From positions 248,001 to 312,000 of the forward strand of contig NZ_SKBU01000006.1 of assembly GCF_004337705.1 (NCBI RefSeq): 64,000 nt of DNA, given 5' to 3'. Under the pieces are notes generated by a model that ran no database searches, was not told where the DNA came from, and saw nothing but the letters and a program-made list of their open reading frames with translations. This document shows, piece by piece, positions 45,612-54,125 of the stretch. Numbering within the stretch: the first letter of the stretch is position 1; each line of letters begins with the position of its first letter. The position numbers and the translations under genes were made by a program. Source of the DNA: Rubrobacter taiwanensis (lineage in GTDB: Bacteria > Actinomycetota > Rubrobacteria > Rubrobacterales > Rubrobacteraceae).

Positions 45612-46028
45612 ATGCAGATCACCAGGAGTGGCGGTACCGAGACCACGGTCGGCCCGGGCGAGTGGTTTACCGGCACGGTCTACATAGATCCGGTAGCGAC
45701 GCCTTCGGGGTCTTCGCGTCTTGCGGCCCTCAGCGTTCACTTCACGCCGGGTTCGCGGACTGCCTGGCACACGCATCCGAACGGCCAGACCATCTACGTT
45801 ACGGAGGGGGTGGGGCTCTGCCAGCGCCGGGGAGGGTCTGTGGAGGTGATTCGCCCCGGCGACCGGGTCTTCTTCGAGCCGGGCGAGGAGCACTGGCACG
45901 GCGCCGCTCCTGGGCACTTCATGACCCACATAGCTATGCAGCAGACGGACGAGGAGGGGAACGCCGCTCTCTGGGGGGAGCACGTCTCGGACGAGGAGTA
46001 CGGTGCCGCGCCGTCCACCGGCGGTTGA
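45612..46028 (+). CDS. Cupin-domain protein (mandelonitrile-lyase/oxidase-like)
   Basis: A 138-residue cupin: LSVHFTPGSRTAWHTHPNGQTIYVTEGVGLCQ provides the His-His-Gln ligands (in parts), and VFFEPGEEHWHGAAPGHFMTHIAM the last His. This layout fits the small cupins annotated as (R)-mandelonitrile lyase-like or carboxymuconolactone-associated proteins; the substrate is not known. The ATG at 45612 follows GGGAGGG by 4 nt. A strong terminator lies 25 nt downstream, inside the convergent gene. Confidence 0.82.
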   Translation: MQITRSGGTETTVGPGEWFTGTVYIDPVATPSGSSRLAALSVHFTPGSRTAWHTHPNGQTIYVTEGVGLCQRRGGSVEVIRPGDRVFFEPGEEHWHGAAPGHFMTHIAMQQTDEEGNAALWGEHVSDEEYGAAPSTGG

Positions 46029-46037
46029 GGCGGCGCT

Positions 46038-46655
46038 CTATCCTCCGAAGAGGCGGCTCCAGAAGCCGCGGTTTTTGAGGGCTTTGATCTCGGCCTCCAG
46101 CCGGGCACGTTCCTCGGCCAGTTCGGCCTTCTCTTCCAGGAGCCTCACGCGCTCCTCGATCAGGGCCTCCCGCTCCCGCTCCAGCCGGGCCTTCTCCTCT
46201 TCAAGGGTGGAGATGGTCTTCTCCTGCAGCTCGCGCTGGAACTCGACCAGGTTCAGGCGCTCTATCTCCGACCAGAGGCGGTCTATCTCCATCCGGGCGG
46301 CGTCGCGCTCCTGCTGGACCTCTTCCAGCCGCCGGGTGCGTTCCTCCAGTCGGGTCTTGTAGTCCTGGCCCTGCTGCAGCAGGCGCTCGTAGCGTTCGAA
46401 GGGGACCGCGGGCAGGCCGGAGCGGGACTCGCTCTCCTCGCCCATCACCTCGCCCTCGAAGATCTCCTCGTCGTCCACCTCTTCCTCCAGAGATCGCGCA
46501 AGCTCCTCCACTTCGGAGATTTTAAAACCGAATCTCTCTCCTTGAGGGGGCTCGTGCGCGGCGAGGCGGCCCTTCTCTACAAGGCTCAGGACCTCGTCCG
46601 GTGAGCGGCCCAGGATCTCCGCCGCCCGTTCCAGACCGATGCGCTCCTCCGCCAT
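46038..46655 (-). CDS. MerR-like HTH and coiled-coil hypothetical protein
   Basis: 205 residues. The N-terminal 50 residues look like an excisionase/MerR-type HTH (IGLERAAEILGRSPDEVLSLVEKGRLAAHE). An acidic linker follows, then a continuous coiled coil from about 85 to 190 (heptads rich in Glu, Arg and Leu) and an amphipathic end FWSRLFGG. It could be a structural or DNA-linked scaffold protein. I know no named family. The 3' end contains a terminator used by the opposite strand. Confidence 0.72.
   Translation of the reverse strand: MAEERIGLERAAEILGRSPDEVLSLVEKGRLAAHEPPQGERFGFKISEVEELARSLEEEVDDEEIFEGEVMGEESESRSGLPAVPFERYERLLQQGQDYKTRLEERTRRLEEVQQERDAARMEIDRLWSEIERLNLVEFQRELQEKTISTLEEEKARLEREREALIEERVRLLEEKAELAEERARLEAEIKALKNRGFWSRLFGG
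46053..46076 (+). terminator. Intrinsic terminator for the cupin gene, inside the convergent gene
   Basis: GCGGCT-CCAGA-AGCCGC followed by GGTTTTT, 24 nt after the cupin stop. On the opposite strand it codes for the last residues (NRGFWSRLF) of the coiled-coil protein. Confidence 0.75.
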
Positions 46656-46687
46656 AGGGGCATTCTACGCGCCTTGGGGAGCAGGAG

Positions 46688-47155
46688 CTAGGCCCGGTAG
46701 ACCTCCCCGTTGCGGACCTCGACTTCTATCTCGGGCAGCGGGGAGGGGGCCGGCCCCGTCTCCACCTGCGCGCCCTGATCGGGAATGAAGACCGAGCCGT
46801 GGCAGGGGCAGGCGAGCCGTTGGGTCTCCTCCTGGTAGGCGACTGTGCACTGCTGGTGGGTGCACACGGCCGAGTAGGCGACGAACTCCCCGCCGCTCAG
46901 GTGCACTAGCACGGCCGGTTGCCCGGTATCGGCGTCGGTAAAGGGGAAGGCGGAGTTTTCCGGCACTTCCGCCTCAGACGCTATGGGCTCTCCGGGAGCG
47001 ACCTCCGGCCCGCCCTCGGCGGTCCCGGGGGGCGCGGCGGGTGTATCTTCTGGAGTTCCGGCGGGCTGCTCGGGGCCACAGGCGGCCAGCACCATCGCGG
47101 TGCCGGCCGAGCTCAGAAAGAAGAACTTCCGTCTGGAGATGTGGTTGCGGTTCAA
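46688..47155 (-). CDS. Rieske [2Fe-2S] lipoprotein with Tat-type signal
   Basis: About 155 residues. The signal SRRKFFFLSSAGTAMVLAACG combines a twin-arginine motif with a lipobox, and is followed by a Pro/Gly/Glu-rich tether. The Rieske cluster-binding motifs are CTHQQC and CPCHGS near residues 90-115. It should carry electrons on the outer membrane face, but no cytochrome b gene is adjacent. GGGAGGAGG lies just before TTG 47155, which I prefer to the ATG 47170 that overlaps that SD. Confidence 0.88.
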   Translation of the reverse strand: MNRNHISRRKFFFLSSAGTAMVLAACGPEQPAGTPEDTPAAPPGTAEGGPEVAPGEPIASEAEVPENSAFPFTDADTGQPAVLVHLSGGEFVAYSAVCTHQQCTVAYQEETQRLACPCHGSVFIPDQGAQVETGPAPSPLPEIEVEVRNGEVYRA

Positions 47156-47233
47156 GGGGCCTCCTCCCATCTGGATCAGGGGTTCGCTTGCCGGGCTCTT
47201 CTTAAAAATATACGAAGTTTGGCGGCGGCCGGT

Positions 47234-47773
47234 TCAGAGAGAGCGTTCTAGCCGCCGCGGAGCGGCGTCGCGCTCTCCGAGGCCGGCTTCGTCCGGCTCG
47301 GCGACGAGGCGGCCGCCGCGCACGGTGGAGCCGATCACGAGCCCGCCTGCCACCAGCACGATGTTCTTGATGATGTACTGCCCCTCCAGCGTGGGCGCGT
47401 AGGGGAAAACGTTGAACGCCTCGCCGGGGAAGAGAACGAGCGGTGAGGCAGCCCCGAACATCTGGAAGAGCAGCAGGAGCAGCGTGAAGCGCATGAACCG
47501 GCCCCAGATCAGGAGCACCCCGATGGCGCACTCCAGAGCCGCCAGCAGCATGAGCCCCGTCCCGGCCGGGATCAGGCCCAGCGTCAGCGTCTCTATGGTC
47601 CGGACGGCGAGCTCCTGCGCCGGGCTGAGGCCGGGGAAGAACTTGAGCGCCCCGAACCACAGGAAGACCACCCCCAGCCCCACGCGCAGGATGGTGAGGC
47701 TGTAGCGCGAGAGCCAGCGCGTTATCTTCATATCTACCCGATCGAACAATATCCGCAGCGTCTCCACGGCCAC
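47234..47773 (-). CDS. DoxX-like/DUF417-type membrane protein
   Basis: 179 residues, four membrane helices: LTILRVGLGVVFLWFGALKFFPGLSPAQELAVRTIETLTLGLIP is characteristic of the DUF417/YkgB branch of DoxX-like proteins (in parts). The helix LLLLLFQMFGAASPLVLFP follows. DoxX relatives are linked to quinone-dependent sulfur or redox metabolism, and the next gene in the operon is a Rieske lipoprotein, so a redox role is plausible. The GTG 47773 or GTG 47767 follow AGAGGAG. Confidence 0.78.
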   Translation of the reverse strand: MAVETLRILFDRVDMKITRWLSRYSLTILRVGLGVVFLWFGALKFFPGLSPAQELAVRTIETLTLGLIPAGTGLMLLAALECAIGVLLIWGRFMRFTLLLLLFQMFGAASPLVLFPGEAFNVFPYAPTLEGQYIIKNIVLVAGGLVIGSTVRGGRLVAEPDEAGLGERDAAPRRLERSL

Positions 47774-47910
47774 ACGCTCCTCTAGAGAACTTTCTCACTA
47801 CACCCATGATTCTGCACACGGCCCCCGGGAAGACCGTGGACGCGGCCACAATGAGCCGCGGACCGCGTGTTGTATAAATAGATGTGGCCTTCTGGGTAAG
47901 GAGTTGCGAC

Positions 47911-48408
47911 TTGAGCGGCATGACATGGGTGCGGATTCTGGTGGGCGCGATCTGGCTGAACGGCGCGCTGGAAAAATTCCTGAACCCGGACTTCCCGCAG
48001 CAGTTCCGGGCGGCGTTGGAGGCGGGCGGATACGTAGCTCAGGCTCCGCTCTGGTTTCAGTCGTTCATGACCGGGGTGGTGGTACCCAACGCCGAGCTCT
48101 TCGCCCAGCTGATCCGCTTCGGCGAGCTCGCGCTGGGGCTGGCGCTCATCCTGGGCCTGCTCACCAACCTCGCCGCCCTCGGCAGCATGCTCTTCAGCCT
48201 GACACTCGTCGTCTCCCAGGGCGGGGTACAGCTCGGCACCGGGCTCGCCACACCCGGCATCCTGACCATAAACATGGTGCTGGCGCTGCTCTCCCTGATC
48301 ATACTCCTCTCGGCCGCGTCCAAGAGGCTCTCGCTCGACGCTGCGATCGCCGGCCGCAACCCGAAGCTGGCTCCGCCGCTCGTGAACCGGCAGACCGGCG
48401 GAAGATAG
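47911..48408 (+). CDS. DoxX-family membrane protein
   Basis: 165 residues, four helices. WVRILVGAIWLNGALEKFLNPDFPQQFRAALE and FGELALGLALILGLLTNLAALGSMLFSLTLVVSQGG (in parts) match DoxX. It is transcribed divergently from the DUF417-like/Rieske pair, giving two DoxX-like genes back to back. TTG 47911 has AAGGAG 7 nt upstream and fits better than the GTG at 47884. A TATAAA at 47873-47878 may be the -10 box. Confidence 0.8.
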   Translation: MSGMTWVRILVGAIWLNGALEKFLNPDFPQQFRAALEAGGYVAQAPLWFQSFMTGVVVPNAELFAQLIRFGELALGLALILGLLTNLAALGSMLFSLTLVVSQGGVQLGTGLATPGILTINMVLALLSLIILLSAASKRLSLDAAIAGRNPKLAPPLVNRQTGGR

Positions 48409-48535
48409 CCCCGGGCGTCTCGCCCGCTACCCGGACGTGATGATCGCTCGTAGAGGACAGAGCCGGTGGCGAACCACGTAGTGGTGGTGCGGCAGCCGCG
48501 CGTCCGGGCGTAGGGGGAGGTTACGAAGCCCGCGG

Positions 48536-49789
48536 CTACAAGAAGGCCGGGATCAGCTCGCCCTTCACCAGGTCCGGGTAGTGCTCGCGCTCGCGCACCA
48601 GCGCCCACCGGTCGCTCCGCACCATGACCTCGGCGGGTCTGGGACGGGAGTTGTAGTTGGAGGCCATAGCGAAGCCGTAGGCCCCGGCGCTCATCACGGC
48701 GAGCACCTCTCCCTCCGCCGCGTCGGGCAGATCCCGGTCCCGGGCCAGGTAGTCTCCGCTCTCGCAGACCGGGCCGACAAGGTCGGCGTGTACGGTGGCG
48801 GTGCTCTCCCTGAGGGGTTTCACCTCGTGGTAGGCGTCGTAGAGGCTCGGCCGCAAGAGATCGTTCATCCCGGCGTCCGCGACCAGGAAGGTCTTCTCCC
48901 CGCTCTGCTTGCGGTAGAGAACCCGGGTCAGAAGCACCCCGGCCTCCCCGGCGATGTACCGGCCCATCTCGCACAAGATGGTAGCTCCGGTGGACTCGAG
49001 CGCGGGCCGCAGGGCGTCCACCAGCTCTCTGGGGTTAGGAGGGCTCTCGTCCCGGTAACAGATCCCGAGTCCCCCGCCGATGTTGAAGTAACGGATGTCG
49101 AAGCCCGAGTCCCGGAGCTCTCGCACGAGCCCGGCCGTCTTCTCCACGGACTCCACGTAGGGAGAGATCTTCGTGATCTGGCTCCCGATGTGCTGGTGGA
49201 CGCCCAGGAGCTCTACGTGGCGGAACTCCTCCCGGACTCTGCGCGCCAGCCGCAACGCCTCATCAAGGGGGATGCCGAACTTGCTCTCTGCGAGTCCGGT
49301 GGCGATGTGCGGGTGGCTTTCGGGGTCCACGGCCGGGTTCACGCGCAGGGCGACGCGGGCGGTCTTGCCGTGCCGCCGGGCACAGTAGTCCAGACGCTCC
49401 AGCTCCGAATCCGACTCCACGTTGAACATCAGGATGCGCTCCCCGAGACCCAAAGAGAGCTCCTTCTCTGTCTTGCCCACGCCGGCGAAGACGATCCTCT
49501 TGGGATCTATCCCGGCGCGGACGGCCCGGTAGAGCTCGCCCGCCGACACGATATCGACGCCCGCCCCGAGAGCGGCCAGGGCCCGCAGCACGGCCAGGTT
49601 GCCGTTCGCCTTGACCGCGTAGCAGACCATGTGGTCCAGGCCCGAGAACGCCTCGTCCAGCTCCCGGTACCTCCGCTCCAGCGTACCGTGGCTGTAGACG
49701 TAGACCGGGGTCCCCCGGCTCTCGGCTATCTCCCGGAGCGGGACGCCCTCGCAGTAGAGCTCGTCCCCCTCGTAATGAAACTCCTCCAA
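48536..49789 (-). CDS. lysA: Diaminopimelate decarboxylase
   Basis: Decarboxylates meso-DAP to lysine, the last pathway step. It is 417 residues long. PLP lysine Lys60 in CYAVKAN; HIGSQI and the phosphate-binding FNIGGGLGICY; active-site Cys in VGPVCESGDYLA; SAGAYGFAMASNYNSRPRPAEV near the end. The start is TTG with GGAGGG 8 nt upstream. It is divergent from dapC-dapD-dapE-aspartate aminotransferase, so the two halves may share regulation. Confidence 0.95.
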   Translation of the reverse strand: MEEFHYEGDELYCEGVPLREIAESRGTPVYVYSHGTLERRYRELDEAFSGLDHMVCYAVKANGNLAVLRALAALGAGVDIVSAGELYRAVRAGIDPKRIVFAGVGKTEKELSLGLGERILMFNVESDSELERLDYCARRHGKTARVALRVNPAVDPESHPHIATGLAESKFGIPLDEALRLARRVREEFRHVELLGVHQHIGSQITKISPYVESVEKTAGLVRELRDSGFDIRYFNIGGGLGICYRDESPPNPRELVDALRPALESTGATILCEMGRYIAGEAGVLLTRVLYRKQSGEKTFLVADAGMNDLLRPSLYDAYHEVKPLRESTATVHADLVGPVCESGDYLARDRDLPDAAEGEVLAVMSAGAYGFAMASNYNSRPRPAEVMVRSDRWALVREREHYPDLVKGELIPAFL

Positions 49790-49819
49790 GGCAGTATCCC
49801 TCCAATCCGCATAAGACCG

Positions 49820-49849
49820 CTGAACTTACCCCTGAGTCTTGACTATACT
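49820..49849 (+). promoter_or_regulatory. Promoter of the dapCDE-aminotransferase operon
   Basis: CTGAAC (49820-49825), an 18-nt spacer and TATACT (49844-49849) lie 29 nt before the ATG of dapC, in the divergent lysA-dapC spacer. Confidence 0.55.
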
Positions 49850-49878
49850 CTTCTCCTGGATTCCGCGCGACAGGAGAG

Positions 49879-51045
49879 ATGGCTACGGACGGAGAGACGG
49901 CGAGAAAACCCCTGACCCTCAACCCGGTGCTCGAGAGCCTGCCGGAATACCCTTTCGTGCGGCTGGACGAGCTGCGCGATACGATGCGCGAGCGGGGCGT
50001 CCCGCTCTTCGACTTCGGCACCGGCGACCCCCGCGAGCCGACGGATCCTAAGATTCTGCAGGCGCTCAAAGACGGCGCGCCGGAGATCAGCCAGTACCCG
50101 GTCGTACCCGGCAAGCGCGAGCTGCGCGAGGCTTTCTGCGGCTGGATGAGAAGGCGCCACGGGGTAGAGCTGGACCCGGACGCCGAGGCGCTGCCTGCCA
50201 CCGGCTCCAAGGAGGCTATCTTCCACGCTCCGTTGGCCTTCCTGCACCCCAGCCAGAAGCGCCGGGGCGTCGCCTACGGCACGCCGGGCTACCCGGTCTA
50301 CGAGCGCGGGACGCTCTTCGCCGGGGGTGAAGCGCTGCCGGTAGAGCTGCGGCGGGAGAACGGATTCCTGCTGCAGCCGGAAGAAGTAGACCCGGAGCGG
50401 GTGCGGATACTCTGGATCAACTACCCCCACAACCCCACCGGGGCCACCGCCACCCGTTCGTATCTGGAGGAGGTCGTGGAGTACTGCCGCCGCCACGACA
50501 TCCTGCTCTTCTCCGACGAGTGCTACAACGACCTCTACTCCGGAGAGCCGCCGCCGTCGGCGCTGGAGGTCTCGAAAGAGCGGGTGGTAGCCTTCGTCTC
50601 CCTCTCCAAGCGCAGCGGGATGACCGGCTACCGCGCGGCGATGATGGCGGGCGATGCGGAGGTCATCGCGGCGTTCCGGCGGCTCCGGCCCTCCATCGGG
50701 GTGGCTACGCAAGAGTTCGTGCAGCGCGCCGCCATCGCTGCCTGGAGCGACGACGAGCACGTAAAAGAGCGCCGCCGCGTCTTCGGCGAGAAGCGGCGGC
50801 TGTTCACGGATTTCTTCGAGCGGGCCGGGATCGAGTACCTGCCCACGGACGCCGGCTTCTACCTCTGGGTGACCGTCCCGGACGGAGACGACGAGGCGTA
50901 CGCCCTGCGGCTGCTGCGGGAGGGGATAATAGTGGCGCCGGGCCGGGGCTTCGGGCCGGGCGGCATGGGGTTCGTGCGGCTGGCGCTCGTGCCGGGGCTC
51001 GAGGAATGCCGGGAGGCGATAAGGCGCTGGGAGCGCCTGCTCTGA
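49879..51045 (+). CDS. dapC: Succinyldiaminopimelate transaminase (DapC-type aminotransferase)
   Basis: A class I/II PLP aminotransferase of 388 residues that converts N-succinyl-2-amino-6-oxopimelate to N-succinyl-LL-DAP. The PLP lysine is in FVSLSKRSGMTGYRAAMM. INYPHNPTGA, LLFSDECYNDLY and the C-terminal RLALV arginine complete the active site. Substrate assignment rests on its position before dapD and dapE. It could alternatively act on acetylated or free intermediates, but dapD settles the succinylase route. CAGGAGAG precedes the ATG. Confidence 0.88.
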   Translation: MATDGETARKPLTLNPVLESLPEYPFVRLDELRDTMRERGVPLFDFGTGDPREPTDPKILQALKDGAPEISQYPVVPGKRELREAFCGWMRRRHGVELDPDAEALPATGSKEAIFHAPLAFLHPSQKRRGVAYGTPGYPVYERGTLFAGGEALPVELRRENGFLLQPEEVDPERVRILWINYPHNPTGATATRSYLEEVVEYCRRHDILLFSDECYNDLYSGEPPPSALEVSKERVVAFVSLSKRSGMTGYRAAMMAGDAEVIAAFRRLRPSIGVATQEFVQRAAIAAWSDDEHVKERRRVFGEKRRLFTDFFERAGIEYLPTDAGFYLWVTVPDGDDEAYALRLLREGIIVAPGRGFGPGGMGFVRLALVPGLEECREAIRRWERLL

Positions 51046-51076
51046 TCTTGCCACACCGAGAGGAGGGAGCCTGCGC

Positions 51077-51883
51077 ATGAGAGAGAAGATCGAAGCCGCC
51101 TACCAGGAGCGCAACCTGCTGGAAGAGGACGGATACCGCGAAGCGGTCTTCGAGACCATAGCCGCCCTGGACCGGGGCGAGCTGCGGGTCGCGGAGAAGC
51201 GGGGCGGAGAGTGGGTCTCGAACGCGTGGGTAATGCAGGCGATAAACCTCTACTTCACCGTCGCGGGCATGCAGACGATGGAGGTCGGGCCGTTCGAGTT
51301 CCACGACAAGATCCCGCTCAAGAAGAACCTGGCCGAGGCCGGCATCCGGGTCGTGCCGCCGGGCACGATCCGCTACGGGGCCTTCGCCGAGCCGGGCGTG
51401 GTGCTGATGCCGGGGTACGTTAACATCGGGGCCTGGGTGGGCAGCGGCACGATGGTGGACACCTGGGCCACGGTGGGCTCGGGGGCCCAGATCGGGCGCG
51501 GCGTCCACCTCTCCGGCGGGGTAGGCATCGGGGGCGTGCTGGAGCCGCCGGGCGCGATGCCGGTAGTCATAGAGGACGGGGCGTTCATCGGCTCGCGCGC
51601 GATCGTCGTCGAGGGCGTGCGCGTGGAGGAGGAGGCCGTGCTCGGAGCGAACGTGGTGCTGACCTCCTCGACCCAGATCATAGACGTAACCGGCGAGGAG
51701 GAGGTCGTCTACCGGGGTCGCGTCCCGGCCCGCAGCGTGGTCGTCGCCGGGACCCGCACCCGTGACTTCCCCGCCGGCAGCTACCAGCTCCAGGCCGCGC
51801 TTATTATCGGGAAGCGCAAGGCATCCACCGACCAGAAGACCAGCCTGAACGAGGCCCTGCGGCAGTTCGGGGTGAGCGTATGA
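51077..51883 (+). CDS. dapD: Tetrahydrodipicolinate N-succinyltransferase
   Basis: Succinylates tetrahydrodipicolinate using succinyl-CoA. It is 268 residues long. A helical N-terminal domain is followed by the left-handed beta-helix of hexapeptide repeats (GVVLMPGYVNIGAWVGSGTMVDTWATVGSGAQIG, then HLSGGVGIGGVLEP and VIEDGAFIGSRAIVVEGV; in parts), the hallmark of DapD. AGGAGGGAG lies upstream of the ATG. It is coupled to dapE by an ATGA overlap. Confidence 0.95.
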   Translation: MREKIEAAYQERNLLEEDGYREAVFETIAALDRGELRVAEKRGGEWVSNAWVMQAINLYFTVAGMQTMEVGPFEFHDKIPLKKNLAEAGIRVVPPGTIRYGAFAEPGVVLMPGYVNIGAWVGSGTMVDTWATVGSGAQIGRGVHLSGGVGIGGVLEPPGAMPVVIEDGAFIGSRAIVVEGVRVEEEAVLGANVVLTSSTQIIDVTGEEEVVYRGRVPARSVVVAGTRTRDFPAGSYQLQAALIIGKRKASTDQKTSLNEALRQFGVSV

Positions 51884-52947
51884 GAGAGGTTCTGCTCTGG
51901 CTCCTGGAGTGTCCGAGCGTCACGGGGGCCGAGCAGCGGCTCTGCGACGAGCTGGAGGCGCGCCTGCGGAGGCTGCCCGGCTGGGAGGTACACAGAACCG
52001 GGGACAACCTCGCCGTCCGGCGGAAGAGCCCGGACCCCTCCCGGCCCACCATAGCCTTCGCCGGGCATCTGGACACCGTCCCGGAGCCGGAGGGCGGCCT
52101 GCCGGTGCGGATCGAAGGGGAGCTGGTCTACGGCCGCGGCGCCTCGGACATGAAGGCCGGGGACGCGGTTATGCTGGAGCTGCTGGAGCGCTTCGACTGG
52201 GAGGGGAGCTGGGCCGAGCCGGTCTTCGTCTTCTACGCGGGCGAGGAGGGCGATTACGAGGAGAACGGGCTGGAGGATGTCTTCCGGGAACTCCCTTGGG
52301 TGCTGGAGGCGGACCTCGCCTTCTGCCCGGAGCCGACCGAGAACCGGCTGGAGCTGGGATGCGTGGGCACCTCGCAGGTCGAGATCACCTTCCGGGGCAA
52401 AGCCGCGCACGCCGCCCGGCCGTGGCTGGGCGAGAACGCCCTCACCAAGGCCGGCGAGCTGCTCTCCGAGCTGCATGAGCTGAGGCCGCTCGAGGTCGCC
52501 GTGGACGGCCTGACCTTCCGGGAGGTGCTGACGCCCACGATGGCGCGGGGCGGCACCGCCAAGAACGTCGTGCCGGACGCCTTCCGCATCAACGTCAACT
52601 ACCGCTTCGCCCCCGGCAAGGACCGCAGAGATGTGGAGCGAACCTTCAAGGAGCTGCTGCGCGGGCGGGCGGAGTTTGAGATAACGGACTTCGCCCCCAG
52701 CGGCCCGGTGAACCTGAACAACCCGCTGCTGGAGCGCTTCATCGAGACCGTATCGCCGGAGGTGCAACCCAAGCAGGCGTGGACGGATGTGGCCCGCTTC
52801 GCCGCCCGCGGGGTGGCGGCGGTGAACTTCGGTCCCGGCATCCCGGACCAGGCGCACCGGCGGGAGGAGCACGTCCGGCTCCCGCTGCTGGAGGAGTGCT
52901 ACGGGAAGCTCGCCCGCTACCTCGGGGACAGCAGGAGAGCGGCATGA
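51880..52947 (+). CDS. dapE: Succinyl-diaminopimelate desuccinylase
   Basis: An M20-family zinc hydrolase of 355 residues that releases LL-DAP. Metal and catalytic residues: His/Asp in AFAGHLDTVPEP, Asp in GRGASDMKAGDAVM, Glu-Glu in YAGEEGDYEENG, and a terminal His in GIPDQAHRREEHV. The dimerisation lid domain contains HAARPWLGENALTKAGELL. It overlaps dapD and the following aminotransferase by ATGA on both sides, so the four genes are translated as a chain. Confidence 0.93.
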   Translation: MREVLLWLLECPSVTGAEQRLCDELEARLRRLPGWEVHRTGDNLAVRRKSPDPSRPTIAFAGHLDTVPEPEGGLPVRIEGELVYGRGASDMKAGDAVMLELLERFDWEGSWAEPVFVFYAGEEGDYEENGLEDVFRELPWVLEADLAFCPEPTENRLELGCVGTSQVEITFRGKAAHAARPWLGENALTKAGELLSELHELRPLEVAVDGLTFREVLTPTMARGGTAKNVVPDAFRINVNYRFAPGKDRRDVERTFKELLRGRAEFEITDFAPSGPVNLNNPLLERFIETVSPEVQPKQAWTDVARFAARGVAAVNFGPGIPDQAHRREEHVRLPLLEECYGKLARYLGDSRRAA

Positions 52948-54125
52948 GGCTGGCGGGGAGGATGGAGCGGCTGGGCACCGAGACGGCCTTCTCGGTGCTG
53001 GCGAAGGCCCGGGCGCTGGAGGCGCGGGGGCGCGAGATCATCCACCTGGAGATCGGCGAGCCAGACTTCGACACCCCGGCCCACATCGTGGAGGCCGGCT
53101 GCCGGGCGCTGCGCGATGGGCACACCCACTACACGCCCGCCCCCGGTATCCCGGAGCTGCGTGCGGCGATAGCCGCCGAGGTGGCGCGCAGCCGCAACAT
53201 CGAGGTCTCGCCGGAGCAGGTCGTCGTCACGCCCGGCGGCAAGCCGATCATGTTCTTCGCCATCCTGGCGCTCGTGGACGAGGGCGACGAGGTGCTCCTG
53301 CCCAACCCGGCCTTCCCGATCTACGAGTCGATGGTCAACTTCGTAGGGGGACAACCCGTCTTCGTGCCGCTCAGGCAGGAGAACGGCTTCCGCTTCGACC
53401 TTGAGGAGTTCCGCGCGGGACTGAGCGAGCGCACCCGGCTGGTGATCCTCAACTCCCCCGCGAACCCCACCGGCGGCGTGCTCACCCCGGAGGACATCTC
53501 AGCTCTCGCCGCCATCCTGTCCGAGCGCCCGGACGTGTTCGTGCTGAGCGACGAGATCTACTCCCGCTTCCTCTACTCGGGCAGCTTCGCCAGCATCGCC
53601 TCCGAGCCGGGGCTGGGCCCGGACGGACGCACCGTTATCCTCGACGGGTTCTCCAAGACCTACGCGATGACCGGCTGGAGGATCGGGTACGGCGTCATGC
53701 CCGAGCCCCTGGCCGAGAGCGTGACCCGGCTGCAGGTGAACTCCAACTCCTGCACCAACGCTGCCGCACAGTACGCCGCGCTGGAGGCGCTCACCGGCCC
53801 GCAGGACGCGGTGGAGCGCATGCTGGACGAGTTCCGCGCCCGCCGGGATCTGATCGTCTCTGGGCTCAACGAGCTGCCCGGCGTGGAGTGCGCAACGCCC
53901 CAGGGGGCCTTCTACGCCTTCCCCCGGATAGAGGGGACCGGCTATCCGGCGCAGGAACTTGCGGACCTGCTGCTGGAGGAGGCCGGGGTCGCGTGCCTCG
54001 CCGGGACGGGGTTCGGCCGGTACGGCGAGGGACACCTGCGCTTCTCATACGCCAACTCCCGGGAGAACATCGCCCGGGCGCTGGAGCGCGCGGCGGACGC
54101 TCTCTCGCGGCTCCCCGCCCGCTAG
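52944..54125 (+). CDS. Class I aminotransferase, aspartate aminotransferase-like
   Basis: 393 residues, subgroup I-beta. IHLEIGEPDFDTPAHIVEA at the N-terminus, NSPANPTGGVL, VLSDEIYSRFLY, PLP lysine in DGFSKTYAMTGWRIGY, and LRFSYANS with the terminal Arg. It probably interconverts oxaloacetate and aspartate, which would supply the aspartate used by lysC. It could equally be another DAP-pathway transaminase. The ATG at 52944 overlaps the dapE stop; its end overlaps the convergent kinase by 4 nt. Confidence 0.88.
   Translation: MRLAGRMERLGTETAFSVLAKARALEARGREIIHLEIGEPDFDTPAHIVEAGCRALRDGHTHYTPAPGIPELRAAIAAEVARSRNIEVSPEQVVVTPGGKPIMFFAILALVDEGDEVLLPNPAFPIYESMVNFVGGQPVFVPLRQENGFRFDLEEFRAGLSERTRLVILNSPANPTGGVLTPEDISALAAILSERPDVFVLSDEIYSRFLYSGSFASIASEPGLGPDGRTVILDGFSKTYAMTGWRIGYGVMPEPLAESVTRLQVNSNSCTNAAAQYAALEALTGPQDAVERMLDEFRARRDLIVSGLNELPGVECATPQGAFYAFPRIEGTGYPAQELADLLLEEAGVACLAGTGFGRYGEGHLRFSYANSRENIARALERAADALSRLPAR

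Noticed and set aside
52779-52943. N-terminal extension of the aspartate aminotransferase-like gene
   Set aside because: It lies within dapE in another frame; the ATGA overlap at 52944 with an upstream GGAGAG is the better start.
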